Assembly (NCBI GenBank): GCA_023078685.1
Contig: JALGAS010000001.1
Location: 1,426,001 to 1,490,000 of the forward strand
From: Neopestalotiopsis rosae
Lineage: Eukaryota > Ascomycota > Sordariomycetes > Amphisphaeriales > Sporocadaceae
Direction: 5' to 3'
Length of the DNA: 64,000 nt
A program made the position numbers and the translations under genes. The notes under the pieces are model-generated. The model saw only the letters and a list, made by a program, of their open reading frames with translations. It made no database searches and was not told the DNA's origin. Of the stretch, positions 12,708 through 24,322 are shown in pieces (position 1 is the stretch's first letter; every line of letters starts with the position of its first letter).

Positions 12708-13287
12708 CTTGTTCTGCAATCGAGGCACGTCTACCGTATTTGGGAGTCCAGCACTCTATGCCTGCAAAGTGTGCCGCTGAGATGTAGGGCCGCTATTTTG
12801 ATCTCTATGGCGAGGTATCTAGTGTTCTTGCGATCTCGACCGTCCGAATTGAGGATCTACATACCCGAACTTCATTGATAGCCTGCCAATCAAAATTGAA
12901 GACATTATGTACACTTTTATGTTTATGCAAATTATTCAACAACTATGTTTCATGTATATTCATACCGTGCGGCAGATCCACACCAGATTAAAAATTTAGA
13001 CATAATGTCGAACTGCTCCTATAACATGCATTTGACGTGGTGACGAAGTGAGAAGAGAGGTGCAATAGATCGTACGCAATGACACATCACGAGCAGGATA
13101 TGCTTTGCCCGGACATGGTTTACATTACCAACATCAAATATTGCTCCGTACCGTAATACAAGCTGCCTTTGCAACGGATAATTCTTCGGTTCATGACCAG
13201 CCCAATGCTTATTCGCTGTTGCTCAGGGAAATAACTGTTCGTTGAAGATAGCGATGCAATCGTAGGACTGGATGTCCTTTGGTGTCC
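12708..13287. other. Gene-free spacer between tandem arrays
   Basis: About 0.6 kb of AT-rich DNA separates the 10-bp and 17-bp arrays. I see no recognisable coding, RNA or repeat feature in it. Confidence 0.4.
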
Positions 13288-13389
13288 GAGCCCGAGCCTG
13301 AGCTGAGCCCGAGCCAGAGCTGAGCCCGAGCCAGAGCTGAGCCCGAGCCTGAGCTGAGCCCGAGCCTGAGCTGAGCCCGAGCCTGAGCT
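13288..13389. repeat. 17-bp tandem array, six copies
   Basis: Six contiguous copies of GAGCCCGAGCCWGAGCT occupy exactly 102 bp. The only variable position is the W (T or A), alternating in blocks as T, A, A, T, T, T. The array sits in otherwise non-coding DNA. Confidence 0.95.
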
Positions 13390-13629
13390 GTCCCGAAGCG
13401 CGAGCACAGACGTTGGAAAACTGTCCGATTCTGCTCGGCGACACTGTAAATGACTCAAAGGCTATTTGATCCCGCTGTTCTGGAACAAGAAGTGGCAACA
13501 ATCTACAATTGCAAGGAATAGCCTGGGGGAGGGGGGAACGGCACTCATGTTCGACTTCATCACGGGCCTTCCTGAGTGGCATGATACCGGATTCGCACTG
13601 GTTATGTCGGAGCTTTGCATAGCCGTTTT

Positions 13630-13735
13630 GGTCAAAGTGGTAGACTGGATGACTGTACCAAGTGGGTCTGGTTGGAATACATGAATGTCAGCGCCGGATA
13701 TGGATCATCCGTGCTTAAAGACAAGAGGAGAGGCA
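13630..13735. repeat. Single arm of the fold-back family
   Basis: The sequence contains AAGTGGGTCTGGTTG followed by CAGCGCCGGATATGGATC, matching the right arm of the 50.1-50.4 kb element. No opposite arm lies nearby. It runs directly into the CTCTTCTGTG-type cluster at 13757. Confidence 0.55.
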
Positions 13736-13756
13736 ACAGATACTTTTATGTGCTGG

Positions 13757-13905
13757 CATATTCTTCTGGGATATTCTTCTAGAGTACTCGCTTCTGTGGT
13801 GCGATGGTTTTCTGTGTTACGTAGGATACTCTTCTGTATTTGGGGAACTTTTCTATGCCGTGGATACTGTTCTGTGCTGGGCTACTCTTCTGCGTATATG
13901 TCGTG
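13757..13905 (+). repeat. Irregular cluster of GGATACTCTTCTGTG-type motifs
   Basis: Several diverged copies of a 15-18 bp unit with the core ATACTSTTCTGTG follow one another here. The same core recurs at about a dozen other places in the window, in both orientations and with different periods. Confidence 0.7.
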
Positions 13906-14119
13906 GAGCTCCCCTGCCATTCCTCCTACCTCTGGTATACCAAACCAACGAGACATGACTATCGCAACGAGGAAGCAACACAAGCAACGGTAGTAGACGG
14001 ATCTGTGCCTCCAAGACACTCTCAGCATCAGCTGAAGAACCTCTACGTAATTAAGCAAGCTAAGCAATAACCAATGAGATACCTTGCCGACCCTTCAGAT
14101 ATGTAAGGAAAATCAAGCG

Positions 14120-14790
14120 ATTATAATTATATTTCCAGCTCAGTTCCAGACCTGAACCAGGCAGATCTTGGGCTCCACATGAGAGAGCGTCTGTAACTTC
14201 CATGTTCTGATCCTTCGTCGAGGAGTTGGTGTCCTTTTGGACTATTCCAATAAACACCCGAACTGCGGTTCCACACAGAAGCGAGTGAGCACGCTTGATA
14301 GAAGTCGAGTCAAAAGTCAATGTTACATAAATATACATATGTCTGTAGAGGCTTCAAAAGTTCCATAAGGCGTAGATGATGAGACACATGGTGTAGTATC
14401 TCATGGGGTTGGATTTGGAGCTAGACCTGACTCATGATCATGTTCATGATACAAAATAGACTCCGCGCCATCCACTGAAGTCATTCAGCACGGACAGTAC
14501 GAATAGACTGCATTCGTTCCTAGGTTAAATTCGGCGAAGGACCGGGACTTGGGAGCTGGAATTTGCTCTCATTGTGTAGTTCCAATATCTACTGGGCTGA
14601 TTTGCGACATACTGCTTATCGCCGGTTTGCGCATATACACAACAACTTTCCGAGACCACTGATTCCAGGTAGGTCAAATTTGTACCAACATGGCTTGCGG
14701 TGTAGACCCACTAGAACTCTAGTCTGCGAATCCAAACTCAACTCCTGGCGCCGCTATAGGACACATTTTGATGCCAAGCGTTCACTGCCT
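14120..14790. repeat. Two decayed partial copies of the long dispersed repeat
   Basis: The part at 14150-14310 resembles, in inverted orientation, the segment of the 15.3-16.9 kb repeat around 15600-15730 (the CATGGAGCTGCAAATG region). The part at 14540-14780 resembles 15740-16040 in direct orientation, including CAAATTTGTACCAACATGGC. Identity is clearly lower than between the main copies. The two pieces face each other. Confidence 0.5.
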
Positions 14791-14966
14791 AGTCCCTCGG
14801 ATTGTAATTATCAGCTGGCAATGCGTCGGCTACGGAAAATTAAGAAAGTACACAATCGTCTCCACGCATTCGGTATTGCCATCCAAGTAACTATGGGATA
14901 CTCCGTCACATTCGGCAACTGGCCCAAAAAAAAATAGTACTTAAGCTGACCGACGTCTTGTAGAGG

Positions 14967-15320
14967 GTCGCCCGACACTCTTCTGTGGTCGCCCGACACT
15001 CTTCTGTGGTCGCCCGACACTCTTCTGTGGTCGCCCGACACTCTTCTGTGGTCGCCCGACACTCTTCTGTGGTCGCCCGACACTCTTCTGTGGTCGCCCG
15101 ACACTCTTCTGTGGTCGCCCGACACTCTTCTGTGGTCGCCCGACACTCTTCTGTGGTCGCCCGACACTCTTCTGTGGTCGCCCGACACTCTTCTGTGGTC
15201 GCCCGACACTCTTCTGTGGTCGCCCGACACTCTTCTGTGGTCGCCCGACACTCTTCTGTGGTCGCCCGACACTCTTCTGTGGTCGCCCGACACTCTTCTG
15301 TGGTCGCCCGACACTCTTCC
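14967..15320 (+). repeat. 21-bp tandem array, about 17 copies
   Basis: The unit begins GTCGCCCGACACTCTTCTGT and is repeated almost without change for about 17 copies; only the last copy diverges. The period is a multiple of three, so both strands carry a long repetitive open frame with no other protein features. The unit contains CACTCTTCTGTGG, the same core as the dispersed motif family. There are no unique spacers, so this is a minisatellite, not a CRISPR array. Confidence 0.96.
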
Positions 15321-15344
15321 GGCGAAAAAATAAATAAAAAAATT

Positions 15345-16935
15345 ACGATATCGTTATTGAATCACACGAGTCATGATTTATTTGACCAGGACCAGGCAAT
15401 GAACACGTTGGTTCTTGGTTGTTGCCTGGAAAAGTCTCCCAGCTGACAGATGGACTTGCACTAGCTGTGGAGAAAAAGGCAAACAAAGGTAGACAAAAGC
15501 ACCAACACGTTTGCCACCATGGCTGTTTGGGTCTAGTGCATGTGGGGACAAAGTCCAAAGCTGGCATGCAAAAATGTCGTGTCATGTCAAGCGTGGGCGC
15601 TTGATTGCACTTCTGGGTCGGACCGCAGTACGGGCGTCTATTGCATGGCCCAAAGGCATACCGACCACTCGACAAAGGATCGGGACATGGAGCTGCAAAT
15701 GCTTTCTCTCTTTTGTGGAGTCCCAAGATCTGCCGGACTTGGGTCTGGCACTAGACTGGAATTGTAGTTGTAGCCGCGTGTTTGTCCTAGGGTACGGAAG
15801 GATATCGTTTTGTCCGTCGTCTGACCTGGTCAATTTGCGACAGTTCCATGCCATACTGCTTACCACCGATTCGCGCATGTACGCAGCGGCTTCTTGGTGC
15901 AATCCTACACGGTCCTGATTCCAGGCAGGTCAAATTCGTACCAACAAGTCTTGCGGTGGAGACCAACCAAAATTGTACTGTGTAGTATGGGGTTCCCAGC
16001 CCAACCCCTGGCGCTAGAGGATATTTGGGAGCCAAAACGGGTACGAAAATGATCAGTACATGTAAGCAGCTTCCTAGCGCAAAGCTTGGCTATCAATGGA
16101 AAAAGTTGCGGGCAGTCAAGGATGGAACGAGCGTGCCTATGTTCAGCACCTCAGCCTACTTACGATCGTGCCTACGTCTTTGTCTGTTCCCAACACAGAA
16201 CAGTATCCAACCACAGAACAGTATCCAATCACAGAACAGTATCCAACCACAGAACAGTATCCAACCACAGAACAGTATCCAACCACAGAACAGTATCCAA
16301 TCACAGAACAGTATCCAACCACAGAAGAGTAGCCCGGCATGGAAAAGTAGCCCAACGCATGAAAGTATCCAAAACACAGAAGAGTACCCCAGCACAGAAA
16401 AGTATTCCAATACAGAAGAAGAGTACCCCAGCATGGAAGAGTGCCCCGTCACAGAATATGATCCCAACACAGTGGAGTATCTCGACAACAAATACTCCAC
16501 CTCCAAAAGTTTAGAGCGGATATCCTTCCGAAATACGACGATTGAATAGAACATAATGGTGGTTTCAGAATGACAAAATCTCGACATAGTCTGCTGTCCT
16601 GTTGATCTGGGCTATACTTCTGTGGTGGGACACTCTTCTATTTCTCTTCAGTTATGGGCACTCTTCTGTGCCGTGGGTACTTTTCTGTAATGGGATACTG
16701 TTCTATGCCAGGATACTGTTATGTAATTATGATAACAGCTGTCCACCTGCAAGTGTCTAATCGATATCATGCTCCTTCATCTGCAGAGTCTACAATGTCT
16801 CTCTTTGAGTCTGGACTGTAAGCGTGGCAACAACAATAGAATTTTGATCTGGTAGATGCGGGTCTGATGGTCGTGTTCGACTACGATGGTGCACCGCCTT
16901 TTATTGGAAAAATATGCATCGATCCCTTCCAGATT
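15345..16935 (+). repeat. Long dispersed repeat, copy A
   Basis: This 1.6-kb non-coding stretch matches 34838-35745 in inverted orientation (its left half) and 39865-40845 in direct orientation (its right half). Landmarks are CATGATTTATTT near 15370, GGATATCGTTTTGTCCGTCG near 15800, TTGCGGGCAGTC near 16105, and a shared CGACGATTGAATAGAACATA near 16535. It contains the 18-bp array at 16195-16335 and further CTCTTCTGTG-type motifs at 16610-16735. All frames are interrupted and I recognise no transposase or reverse transcriptase. Confidence 0.85.
16195..16335 (-). repeat. 18-bp tandem array within repeat copy A
   Basis: Seven to eight copies of CAGTATCCAACCACAGAA, with T replacing C in some CCAATCACAG copies, run together, followed by diverged copies to about 16480. 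Read on the minus strand, the core is GGATACTGTTCTGTG, the dispersed motif of this window. The open frames through it are repeat artefacts. Confidence 0.93.
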
Positions 16936-16947
16936 TTTTTGTTATTA

Positions 16948-16956
16948 AGAGAAAAA

Positions 16957-16987
<31 letters not shown>

Positions 16988-16997
16988 GGAAAAAAGG
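16948..16997 (+). repeat. A-rich low-complexity tract
   Basis: The tract consists of runs of A separated by single G bases, with AAAAAG repeated several times. It directly follows the right end of repeat copy A. Its function, if any, is unknown. Confidence 0.9.
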
Positions 16998-17536
16998 TTG
17001 AAACGGAGGTGAGAAATCGACGCGGTAGCCGACGGGATAATCTTGTCATCGTAACCACTGTTGGAGAGTCATTAGTTTCTGTCACGGCTATGAACTTCCA
17101 CCGCAGTGAAAAAAAAAAAAAGCTATCACCTATCATATGGCAAGAGCATAAATATACAGTACGCCATCGAGCACGAGCATGAGCATGAATTCGAGCATAG
17201 TAAGACGAAAGATCCTGGCGACGATTTTCTACTATGCCCTTTTCCATGTCCGTGTAAGCATTTTCTGTGTTTTGGATGGGGTCGGGCATATGAACAGTAC
17301 CGTATTCGTCTCTGGGACAGCGGGCCGACAGACTAGAATTCTGGATCGCTATCCACTGTGGTATGGAAAAGGCTTTATAACGATTGCATAAACTATTGTA
17401 TACTGTGCTAAGTATTGAGTCTCCTTCTATCATGCTTTCGACTGTGCTACACTTGATATAAATGCTAGTTGGCTGCCCTAGGTAGCGAAATATTTTCAAG
17501 AAATCCCAAATCAACACATACATCTATTCTAACAAA

Positions 17537-19425
17537 ATGGCAGACAGAACGGCACGCGATGCAAAACTTTATCAGCACATGCGACGCTGTCAGCTTTCGA
17601 ATCATAAACTCGACTTCTCTCACCTCAACGAGCGCGGGGAAGTATGCGTGGACCCCTCAATCAGCAGTCCGTCGACCAAAGCCAGGAAAAGAAGTGTCGA
17701 GGCAGCACTTGGAAACGAGGCAATAAGACATACATTGGATCGTATTCTAGCGATTCCGGGATTGCAGTATGGCATGATGCTGGGGACCTTCCACGAGATA
17801 AAGGCTATGAAATGCAACCAAGTATGAACAGACCCATGAAGTAGTTTTCCGCAAACTAATCTTTCTGTTAGGAAGTCGTTCACTATCTGCAGCATATACT
17901 TGATACATGGCAGGATCTCATGCCTAAGAATTCGGCAGCAATTCACAAGCTCGACCTTGCAACCGTTGAAGCACTTGAGCTAAAATGCCCAAAGCACTCC
18001 GTCCATGACAGGGAGAGGCTTGAATTCCTCATGAGCTCTGGACAAATCCTCCAGGCATTCACTGTCCAGGAAAGACAAGTCATATACCAGAACATTCTTG
18101 CAAACGATTGCATCCTGCCTTCTTTGCGCTCCTTCTTCGCAGACTTCAGGTACCTTGAGCACTGTGCTAAGTGCTTTTGTCACCTTGTTGGTATTTCCGG
18201 ATCCATGAAGCAGACGATCAATGCCACGTTGGGAGAATGCTTTCAACCGGAGGGCCACGGTCGATTCGAGATACAGACTGGTGAGAGTTCTTTTGTTCTC
18301 AAATCAGGATCTCCAGAGCTACAGTTCGACCTTGGCCGAAAACAAATCTGGCTCTTCATTATGCGGAGATGCCTCAGGCGAGTGCCTCCGAAGAGAACTT
18401 CAAAGGGACGTTTCGCGAACGCAGCGCCACAGATCTTGGAAAGTGGTGAACTACGTGAGCTTGCTAGGTTGGCACTGAGACAAGGATTCCGTAACGACCA
18501 CATCAAGAGTCTTGCAGGAGTGACCCAAGAGCAAACATCCTCGGTATATGAAGATGTGTTGGAATCGGATGTATCTGTCCCGAATCAACCCGAGAACAAC
18601 ACAAGTATATCGCAGCGGGACGGACTTAGGGCACCGCGGGATGATCACATCTGGAAGGATACCGAGACAAGCAGACGCAGTGGTTGGCCTTACGCTGCCG
18701 AGCACGTAAGAGACCAGCCATACATGTTCTTAAATGTGTTGACGGATCCTAGCGCACCTGTTTCGGGCGTCACGTCGCTCTTCGTTCGTCGTTGTGTATT
18801 CGACGCATTTTTCGGCCGCAAGATCTGCGGGTACGAAATGACCGCTTCGAGTGATGAAACGACCGAAAGTCACAGACTCACCAGCTGCTACTCTCCCGGC
18901 TCATCCTTGGCTGTGAGATCGGTGGAGCTAGCGCTTGTGCGCAGAGGTTCCGCTTGTGTGACTGAGGAACTAGATGTTAGCCAAGTTACAAGCGAGCAAG
19001 CACTGATCTGTCATGAATCGATGAGCCGGGGGATGGCTTCCCGAACTTCTTCAGAGTCTCGATTGAGGCTTGGCGAGCCATGGATTACTTTCATCTCCCG
19101 CGAGAATAATGAATGGCGTTCGGTTTCACAGTTCGCAAGAGGTGACTCGCTTGGTGTTGAACAAGCGGCAGAAACCTTTATGACGAATGGTCTAAGGCCA
19201 TTTACAGTTACTAAGTCGCGTATGCAACCAATCTTTTCACATGAGTGTTTTGATGCAGCTTTATCAAGCCCTACCCAGACCATCATCTTAATTCCTGAGA
19301 ACAAGGCCCACATCACCAGTGAATTGATATCCTCAGCAGAGGGATTACGCTTTGGTAGCGAATCACCAGGACGGGAGTCTAGGCACTCTCCCGGGCCCTC
19401 TGCATCCTCTGTTTATTCAACTTAA
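17537..19425 (+). CDS. DUF3723 domain protein
   Basis: Two exons, 17537-17821 and 17872-19425, give 612 residues. The 50-nt intron has a GTATGA donor, an ACTAAT branch point and a TTAG acceptor. The start ATG follows CAAA. The region around residues 170-290 carries the pattern I associate with the fungal DUF3723 family: FADFRYLEHCAKC, then QTGESSFV near 232, then FDLGRKQIWLFIMRR. The function of this family is unknown; copies are common in repeat-rich and subtelomeric fungal DNA. The C-terminal half is low in recognisable features and ends in a Ser/Pro-rich tail. The last 135 coding bases and about 280 bases of 3' flank are duplicated at 62965-63382. The frame is intact. Confidence 0.8.
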
Positions 19426-19705
19426 TTGTCCTCGAAAGTTTATTCTCTTCGTTTCTTCCCCTTTCTCCTCTCGGGATGTGTCATATGCGTGTCTGATCTT
19501 GTTAAGGGGAAGGAGATGGGCGGAGGATCGTGTAGTGGTGCAGCGGATGTAGTAAATAAGGAGAGGATTTTGCGAACTACGAAATTGAGGAAATAATTTG
19601 ACCGAAACAGATTGAACTCGGGCTCTTCATCATTGATAGAAATACTTCGTACACATAAGAGCTGGGAAATTTTGCAAGTTCTGGAAGTATTTTGCCTTGG
19701 CGCGA
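19291..19705 (+). repeat. Source copy of a 415-bp direct duplication
   Basis: The end of the DUF3723 coding region plus its 3' flank matches 62965-63382 with few differences. Both copies share ATTCCTGAGAACAAGGCCCA at the left border. Since this copy is attached to the intact gene, it is likely the donor. Confidence 0.9.
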
Positions 19706-20894
19706 AGTTTGTCAGATATTCTCGAGACCTATCGTCTCGAGAGCTCTCAAAGGCGGAAAATGGTTTGATTCCATGGGATAAAGATTCGTGATGCCCTCGA
19801 GTCGTGAGGCTATCCAAGAGGCCAATTTGGGTGAACATGGCGTGAGTGTTGGTGTTCTGTAGCTTGTGACGAGGAGGAAATGTCAAGAGGGTAAAATTAG
19901 AGAAGAAGAAAGCACGATTCCACGCCGCCAGAGGAAGCTTCTACTTATATCTCTCGCGTCCCCTGTTGAACTGCTCCATGTTCCGCAGCCGGATAAAATG
20001 CTTGTCCGCGGACAAGTCTTAACTTCGAATCAATGCACCTATGGCCAACGTATTCCCTGCTCATCGAACGAAGATAACTGGAGTGGAATGGATAGTTATT
20101 TTTGAACCGTAAGGTAGATGTTTGGACGGATCAGACAGGTAGTGGCTGTGTACATGGTTCAAGAACACCGTCCTTGATATATAGCATATTTTTCATTGAT
20201 CCCTTGGATCCAAGTCCCTTAGTCGTGACACTTATTATCCAACCATGGGGCTCATGCTTGGCACACCACGATCCTGCCACATTTCAATTGCATCGCATCA
20301 TACCGCCAAGACGATCATCCTACGCCATACCTGTGATAGTTGATTATAAACCGTGACACACTTGCGGGGCTCTTGGCCTCCATATCGATTTGTCCTGGGT
20401 CTCAAATATATGGCTTTCATTCTTCTGTCTTTCTTTTCGCCAGGGGTACGTGTTCATATATTCGTCAAAAACTGTTTCAGAGTGCAGAAGCCTTTTGGCG
20501 GGTCGAGCAGGGTCAGTGGATCCCGCCATTGTCTTCATGGCCGTCAGCTTTGATCTTTTGAGTTCTACACCGCTGCTTCTTTGTCACGTTATGATAATTC
20601 TCCAGCAGGAGAGTCGTAAAAGGTTGCCTACTGCAGAACTTCACACCAGGGCCTGATCATATTTCAGTGTTATAGTAGAAGGTATTCGAATTTGTAGATT
20701 TTAGTAGTCCAGCGTTTCGTCGTACACCTCAACATAATTGATTTCATTCAATTATTACAGAGTAGATAGCACCAGAACAGTACCTTGAAATTACTGCTAC
20801 GAAAATGGTCCTCGAGTTTCTCGACCGTTTTGATCCATCGGCCATTCATCCTGTTCTTTTCATTAGTTTCGGAAATTATTGATCAGCAGTTTGT
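19706..20894. other. Gene-free region
   Basis: Short frames on both strands show no recognisable domain and no consistent splice structure. I see no member of the repeat families described elsewhere in the window. Confidence 0.35.
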
Positions 20895-21290
20895 TTACCG
20901 TTGCGAATTTAGCTGGGCGACAAGCTGAAGCTGCAGAAGATAGCTAGAAAGCCTTCTGGAACAGAAGAGGTCGGCCTTGAGTGTTTCCCGTGTGGCCCAT
21001 ATCCGCCGCCGACTATTGTTCATTGGCGTTCTATGCTCTGATCTGAGAAGTTTGAGCCGCTGGCCTTGATAGAAATATTTAGTCGGATCCCCAAAGTCCG
21101 TGACTTTGGCACTATATCTCTCAGATTTGTCTCTAAACACCAGGTGTTCTTCTGATTTGATATCCCCATATATGATCGCCAGTAATTTCAAGTATAGTAT
21201 TTCAGAATCATGCAAATGAGCTCTCATTTAAGTGCATGTTCGCAATCGCTCTTCCGGTGTCGGCGCACAGCTCAAGTCGTTGCCAAGATG
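20895..21290 (-). pseudogene. Protein-kinase catalytic-lobe relic
   Basis: On the minus strand, SWQRLELCADTGRAIANMHL (helices D-E of a kinase) is followed, after about 60 interrupting bases with stops, by YGDIKSEEHLVF and AKVTDFGDPTKYF. These match the catalytic loop HGDIKPENVLVF and the DFG motif of fungal protein kinases. Tyr replaces the expected His, and the Pro and Asn of the loop are lost. The frame then decays after LLRSEHR. No N-lobe precedes it. It reads as a dead gene fragment. Confidence 0.6.
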
Positions 21291-21389
21291 TCAGTTCCCT
21301 CCCTGCACTGCAAAATAGGATAAATAGAATAAGCGACACCTTTTTGAACGCCTATTCTATCCAAGGGCAATAGAGGATGGATGGTTCCC

Positions 21390-21860
21390 AACGAGACGAA
21401 CGTTATTCTGGCCGAATTTGGATGTCAGTCTGACTGACATCCGAATTCGGTATAGCTTCGAGGGACGTCAATGGATGCAACATTGTCTTTCCGCCAACCA
21501 GTCAGAAATCCTGGCCAGCCCCAGTGCACTAAGAAAACAATAACCAGAATATTTCACCCATGTTCAGCGAGATAGCCACTGCACTTGTCCGGGGTCTCGA
21601 TTGGCTGGCGCAAGACTATCCATCGAACCTTCGTCGAAGCTGTGCTGAATCCGGATGTCAGTCTGACTGACATCCGGATCAGGCGCATCAAGGTAGGCCA
21701 AGGCAATGCAAGGGAGGGGCATTTCTCCCTCCTTGCCTTATCAGACAGGCAAGGAGAATGCGATACGAGTTTGCCGTCACTTCAGTTGAAGGTGGGTAAA
21801 ATCTCGTGGACGCGATACGAGATTGTCTTTCCGCACCAAGCATCTCAGCATCCCGTTGAC
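21390..21860. repeat. Palindrome-bearing repeat, copy 1
   Basis: This copy carries two near-perfect palindromes, 21420-21442 and 21653-21675. Each has the arm GGATGTCAGTC, one central base, then the arm's reverse complement. At the first, the symmetry extends into CCGAAT(T/C) on both sides. The sequence between and around them, such as CACCCATGTTCAGCGAGATA, recurs at 27.4-28.1 and 49.4-49.6 kb. No coding capacity is seen. Confidence 0.8.
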
Positions 21861-21869
21861 AAGACACGC

Positions 21870-23231
21870 GTTTGTCCGAAGTCATGCCTGAAAATTATGC
21901 TTGTTAGTGCATAAAAGCACCTAGTGGCCGGGCTCTTGTCGAAGGAAGAGGCGCGCATAGGATCGAAGCGGAGACCATCGAGTAGAAGCAATACAGTACA
22001 TAAGAGACAAAATATAGGTGAGAATCAATAGTAAGTATCAAGCATTTATGGCAATGAGCCAAAATGCATTACTTCTGTCATACAATATTGCATGGTTTCT
22101 GGCGGTACACCATCCACAAACTGAAGACGATAGACAATTCTTAGCACCATATCTAGTCCTACTCATCGATCACAGGTTTATGCACGTGTTGCCATGGTGA
22201 TTATTGGTTCTCAAATTGAATGAACATCAAAGGGGAGAGATACAGTGGGATGAAAACCTTGACAGCGCCGGCCAGTTCCCCGTCGCCGTCTCTGGCGATG
22301 CAGGTGGCCTCTCGACTTGAATGCATACACCCCTGTCGCCAGCCTGGGTCATATGCGTTGGCACCCTCTTGGCCAATAACATTTGGGGGGCCGGCCCGCT
22401 GCGATAGGGGATCACCGCAGCCCGTACCATTATCTAAATTGGGACATTACTGATAGCAGCGAAACCGACCATGCATTTCTGTTCTTGTCGACGGACAAGC
22501 CAAATTGGATGCATGATAGACAGATACCTCGCAGTAGCAGGCATGCAAGACATCCAGTTTGTGGCCACCTCGTCTTCGAGAGTCCTTGGGTACGAGAATA
22601 CCAGTGCTTGATTCAACCCACTTTCCCCACCGCAGTAGTCACCATGGAGGTCCCGACCCAGAGATCCAGGAGGCGTCTTTGGTATCATCAAGCAAGAGAC
22701 TACCATTGGCTGCTAATTGGAGAGCAGATGATGTCGGGTATTGCACATCTTGTCTTCGTGCAGCAGGTAGCAAGTAGATTAATATCTGACTTTGTACGTC
22801 TCAAGACTCCCTTGAAATAAGCTCAGCGTGTCATGAAATATCTTTCAGGGCATATGAGGCCCAACGCGAAGCGTAAGAGTACTTTGCGATGGATCGGGCG
22901 ACTAAGAAAACTGGATAGAAAGCTCTTTGGAGAAAGGGAAAAAAAAAAAAAAAAAAAATGAACTATATAAGTTATTGGATCAGGTCATGTCTGCAAAATT
23001 CAAGGTTACTAGATCTTGGGATTCGAGCAGGTTGTATAAACCTTTAGGTCAATATTTTTGAATTATTTTTCCATTCCAAAAGCAAGAAGCGTTCTGTAAA
23101 ATTATTTCTGCACAAGAATACGGACACTCTTATTCTTTACCCTAGTCAAAAGACGTCCTTGCCAGCATAGCGCCCATAGCCAGCTGTGTTGGGCCTCGCA
23201 GACCGGCTGGACCTCGAGCTTTGCGTAGGAA
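21870..23231. other. Mostly featureless region with protein-like minus-strand scraps
   Basis: On the minus strand between about 22440 and 22210 one frame reads like protein, with GDPLSQRAGPPNVIGQEG, and another between about 22700 and 22440 also reads like protein. The pieces lie in different frames and I could not join them convincingly. No family is recognised. A run of 20 A bases lies at 22939-22958. Confidence 0.3.
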
Positions 23232-24170
23232 TGGGTGCTATTCAGAGTCAGGGCCGGCTTGGGTGGAGACCTTAACGAGCAGACGTACACTGAGAGGGGG
23301 CAAGTCGCCGCTGTAAAGGATATCCAGAAAGTCTGCGCCATCGAACGTCCAGGTGTACATATGAGGACATGAGGTTTTCATCAGTTGCTCTACATAAGAT
23401 ACCATAGACCGATACATCTCTTTCCTGCGGATAATGTCTGTCGTCGGTCGGTGTCGAAAGTCGAGAGCTGACTTGTCTTAGTGAACGCGAACATCTGTCT
23501 CCCAATTTCTATAACGAAAAGTGAATAGTTCTGGCTGAGACACTTGGGGTGCATACTTAGCTTGGACTAGGCCGAACATTGAAAGACAAATACTCAGGAA
23601 TCGAAGATCTATCGGTAGAGATATGAGGTGGTTGATCGCGCACAGTACCTAGCGAGGTTCTTCTGTCAATTATAGTCCATGTGTACGATGCATGTCATGC
23701 AAGATAAAGCAGACCTGAGCTATCATGCTTGCTACTTCCGCCTCAGAGGCGAGAGGCAGGACAGCAAGGAGATCTATGTCGGCGTACTCGAACACAATGT
23801 CGGTCGATTTTTGGTTGTAGTACAGCCCGAAGAAGCGTGCTACATTGATGTGATGGATGTCGACGAAGCTCCCAAAATCACTGATCGTCATTTGAGGTAC
23901 GTCTTCCACTTTGACGATCCGACTGCGGTCTCGAAAAGAATTACCGATCCATGCATCCGAGGTTGACCGCAGGCGGCAGTAGTCTGTCTCGGCGGAACCA
24001 TTGATTGTAACGGGAGGGTAGGCACGAATAGGGATGAGATCCGAGTGATTGTAAAAGTCTGGCTTCCGCCTCAATGCCATTCTTGGTTTTGTGAAGGTTG
24101 TTTCTCTCGGTAACGAGGATGAAAGAATATTGACGAGCTGGAGTGCTACAAACGAACCATGGGCGCATAC
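23232..24170 (-). pseudogene. Kinase-like gene relic
   Basis: On the minus strand, NLHKTKNGIEAEARLLQSLG (near 24090) and, in another frame, HHINVARFFGLYYNQKSTDI followed by VFEYADIDLLAVLP and a helix ending LHDMHRTHGL (to 23670) match the N-lobe, hinge and helix E of a fungal kinase-like protein. A further readable stretch, YRSMVSYVEQLMKTSCPHMY then FDGADFLDILYSGDLPPL, lies at 23430-23232. Between the pieces are stops, and I see neither the HRD/HGD catalytic loop nor DFG. It is either a broken gene or one with introns I cannot resolve; a relic is more likely. Confidence 0.5.
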
Positions 24171-24322
24171 CTTTGACCAGATTTTGAACAGAATGGCGAT
24201 AATGAACTTTTTATCTTGTATCACTTAGTTGAGGCGCCAATCACGCCGACACAGCCAAATATAGATTTTTCTATCTTCCGATGTTGCACGAAAAGTGTCT
24301 GTCACTAGATCATTTTGGACGT

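Noticed and set aside
12362..12878. Several 60-136 codon frames on both strands
   Set aside because: They are produced by the 10-bp tandem array, which is open in all frames.
14967..15320. CRISPR-like array of 21-bp repeats
   Set aside because: The units are directly contiguous with no unique spacers, and the genome is a fungus.
14811..15446. Long repetitive frames of 153-167 codons
   Set aside because: They arise from the 21-bp array; there are no start context, domains or flanking coding signals.
16025..16587. Overlapping repetitive frames up to 174 codons
   Set aside because: They arise from the 18-bp array inside a non-coding dispersed repeat.
20895..24170. The two kinase fragments as halves of one gene split by a repeat insertion
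   Set aside because: Both fragments contain their own helix-E segment (MHLN and LHDMHRTHGL), so they overlap in the kinase fold and must come from different genes.
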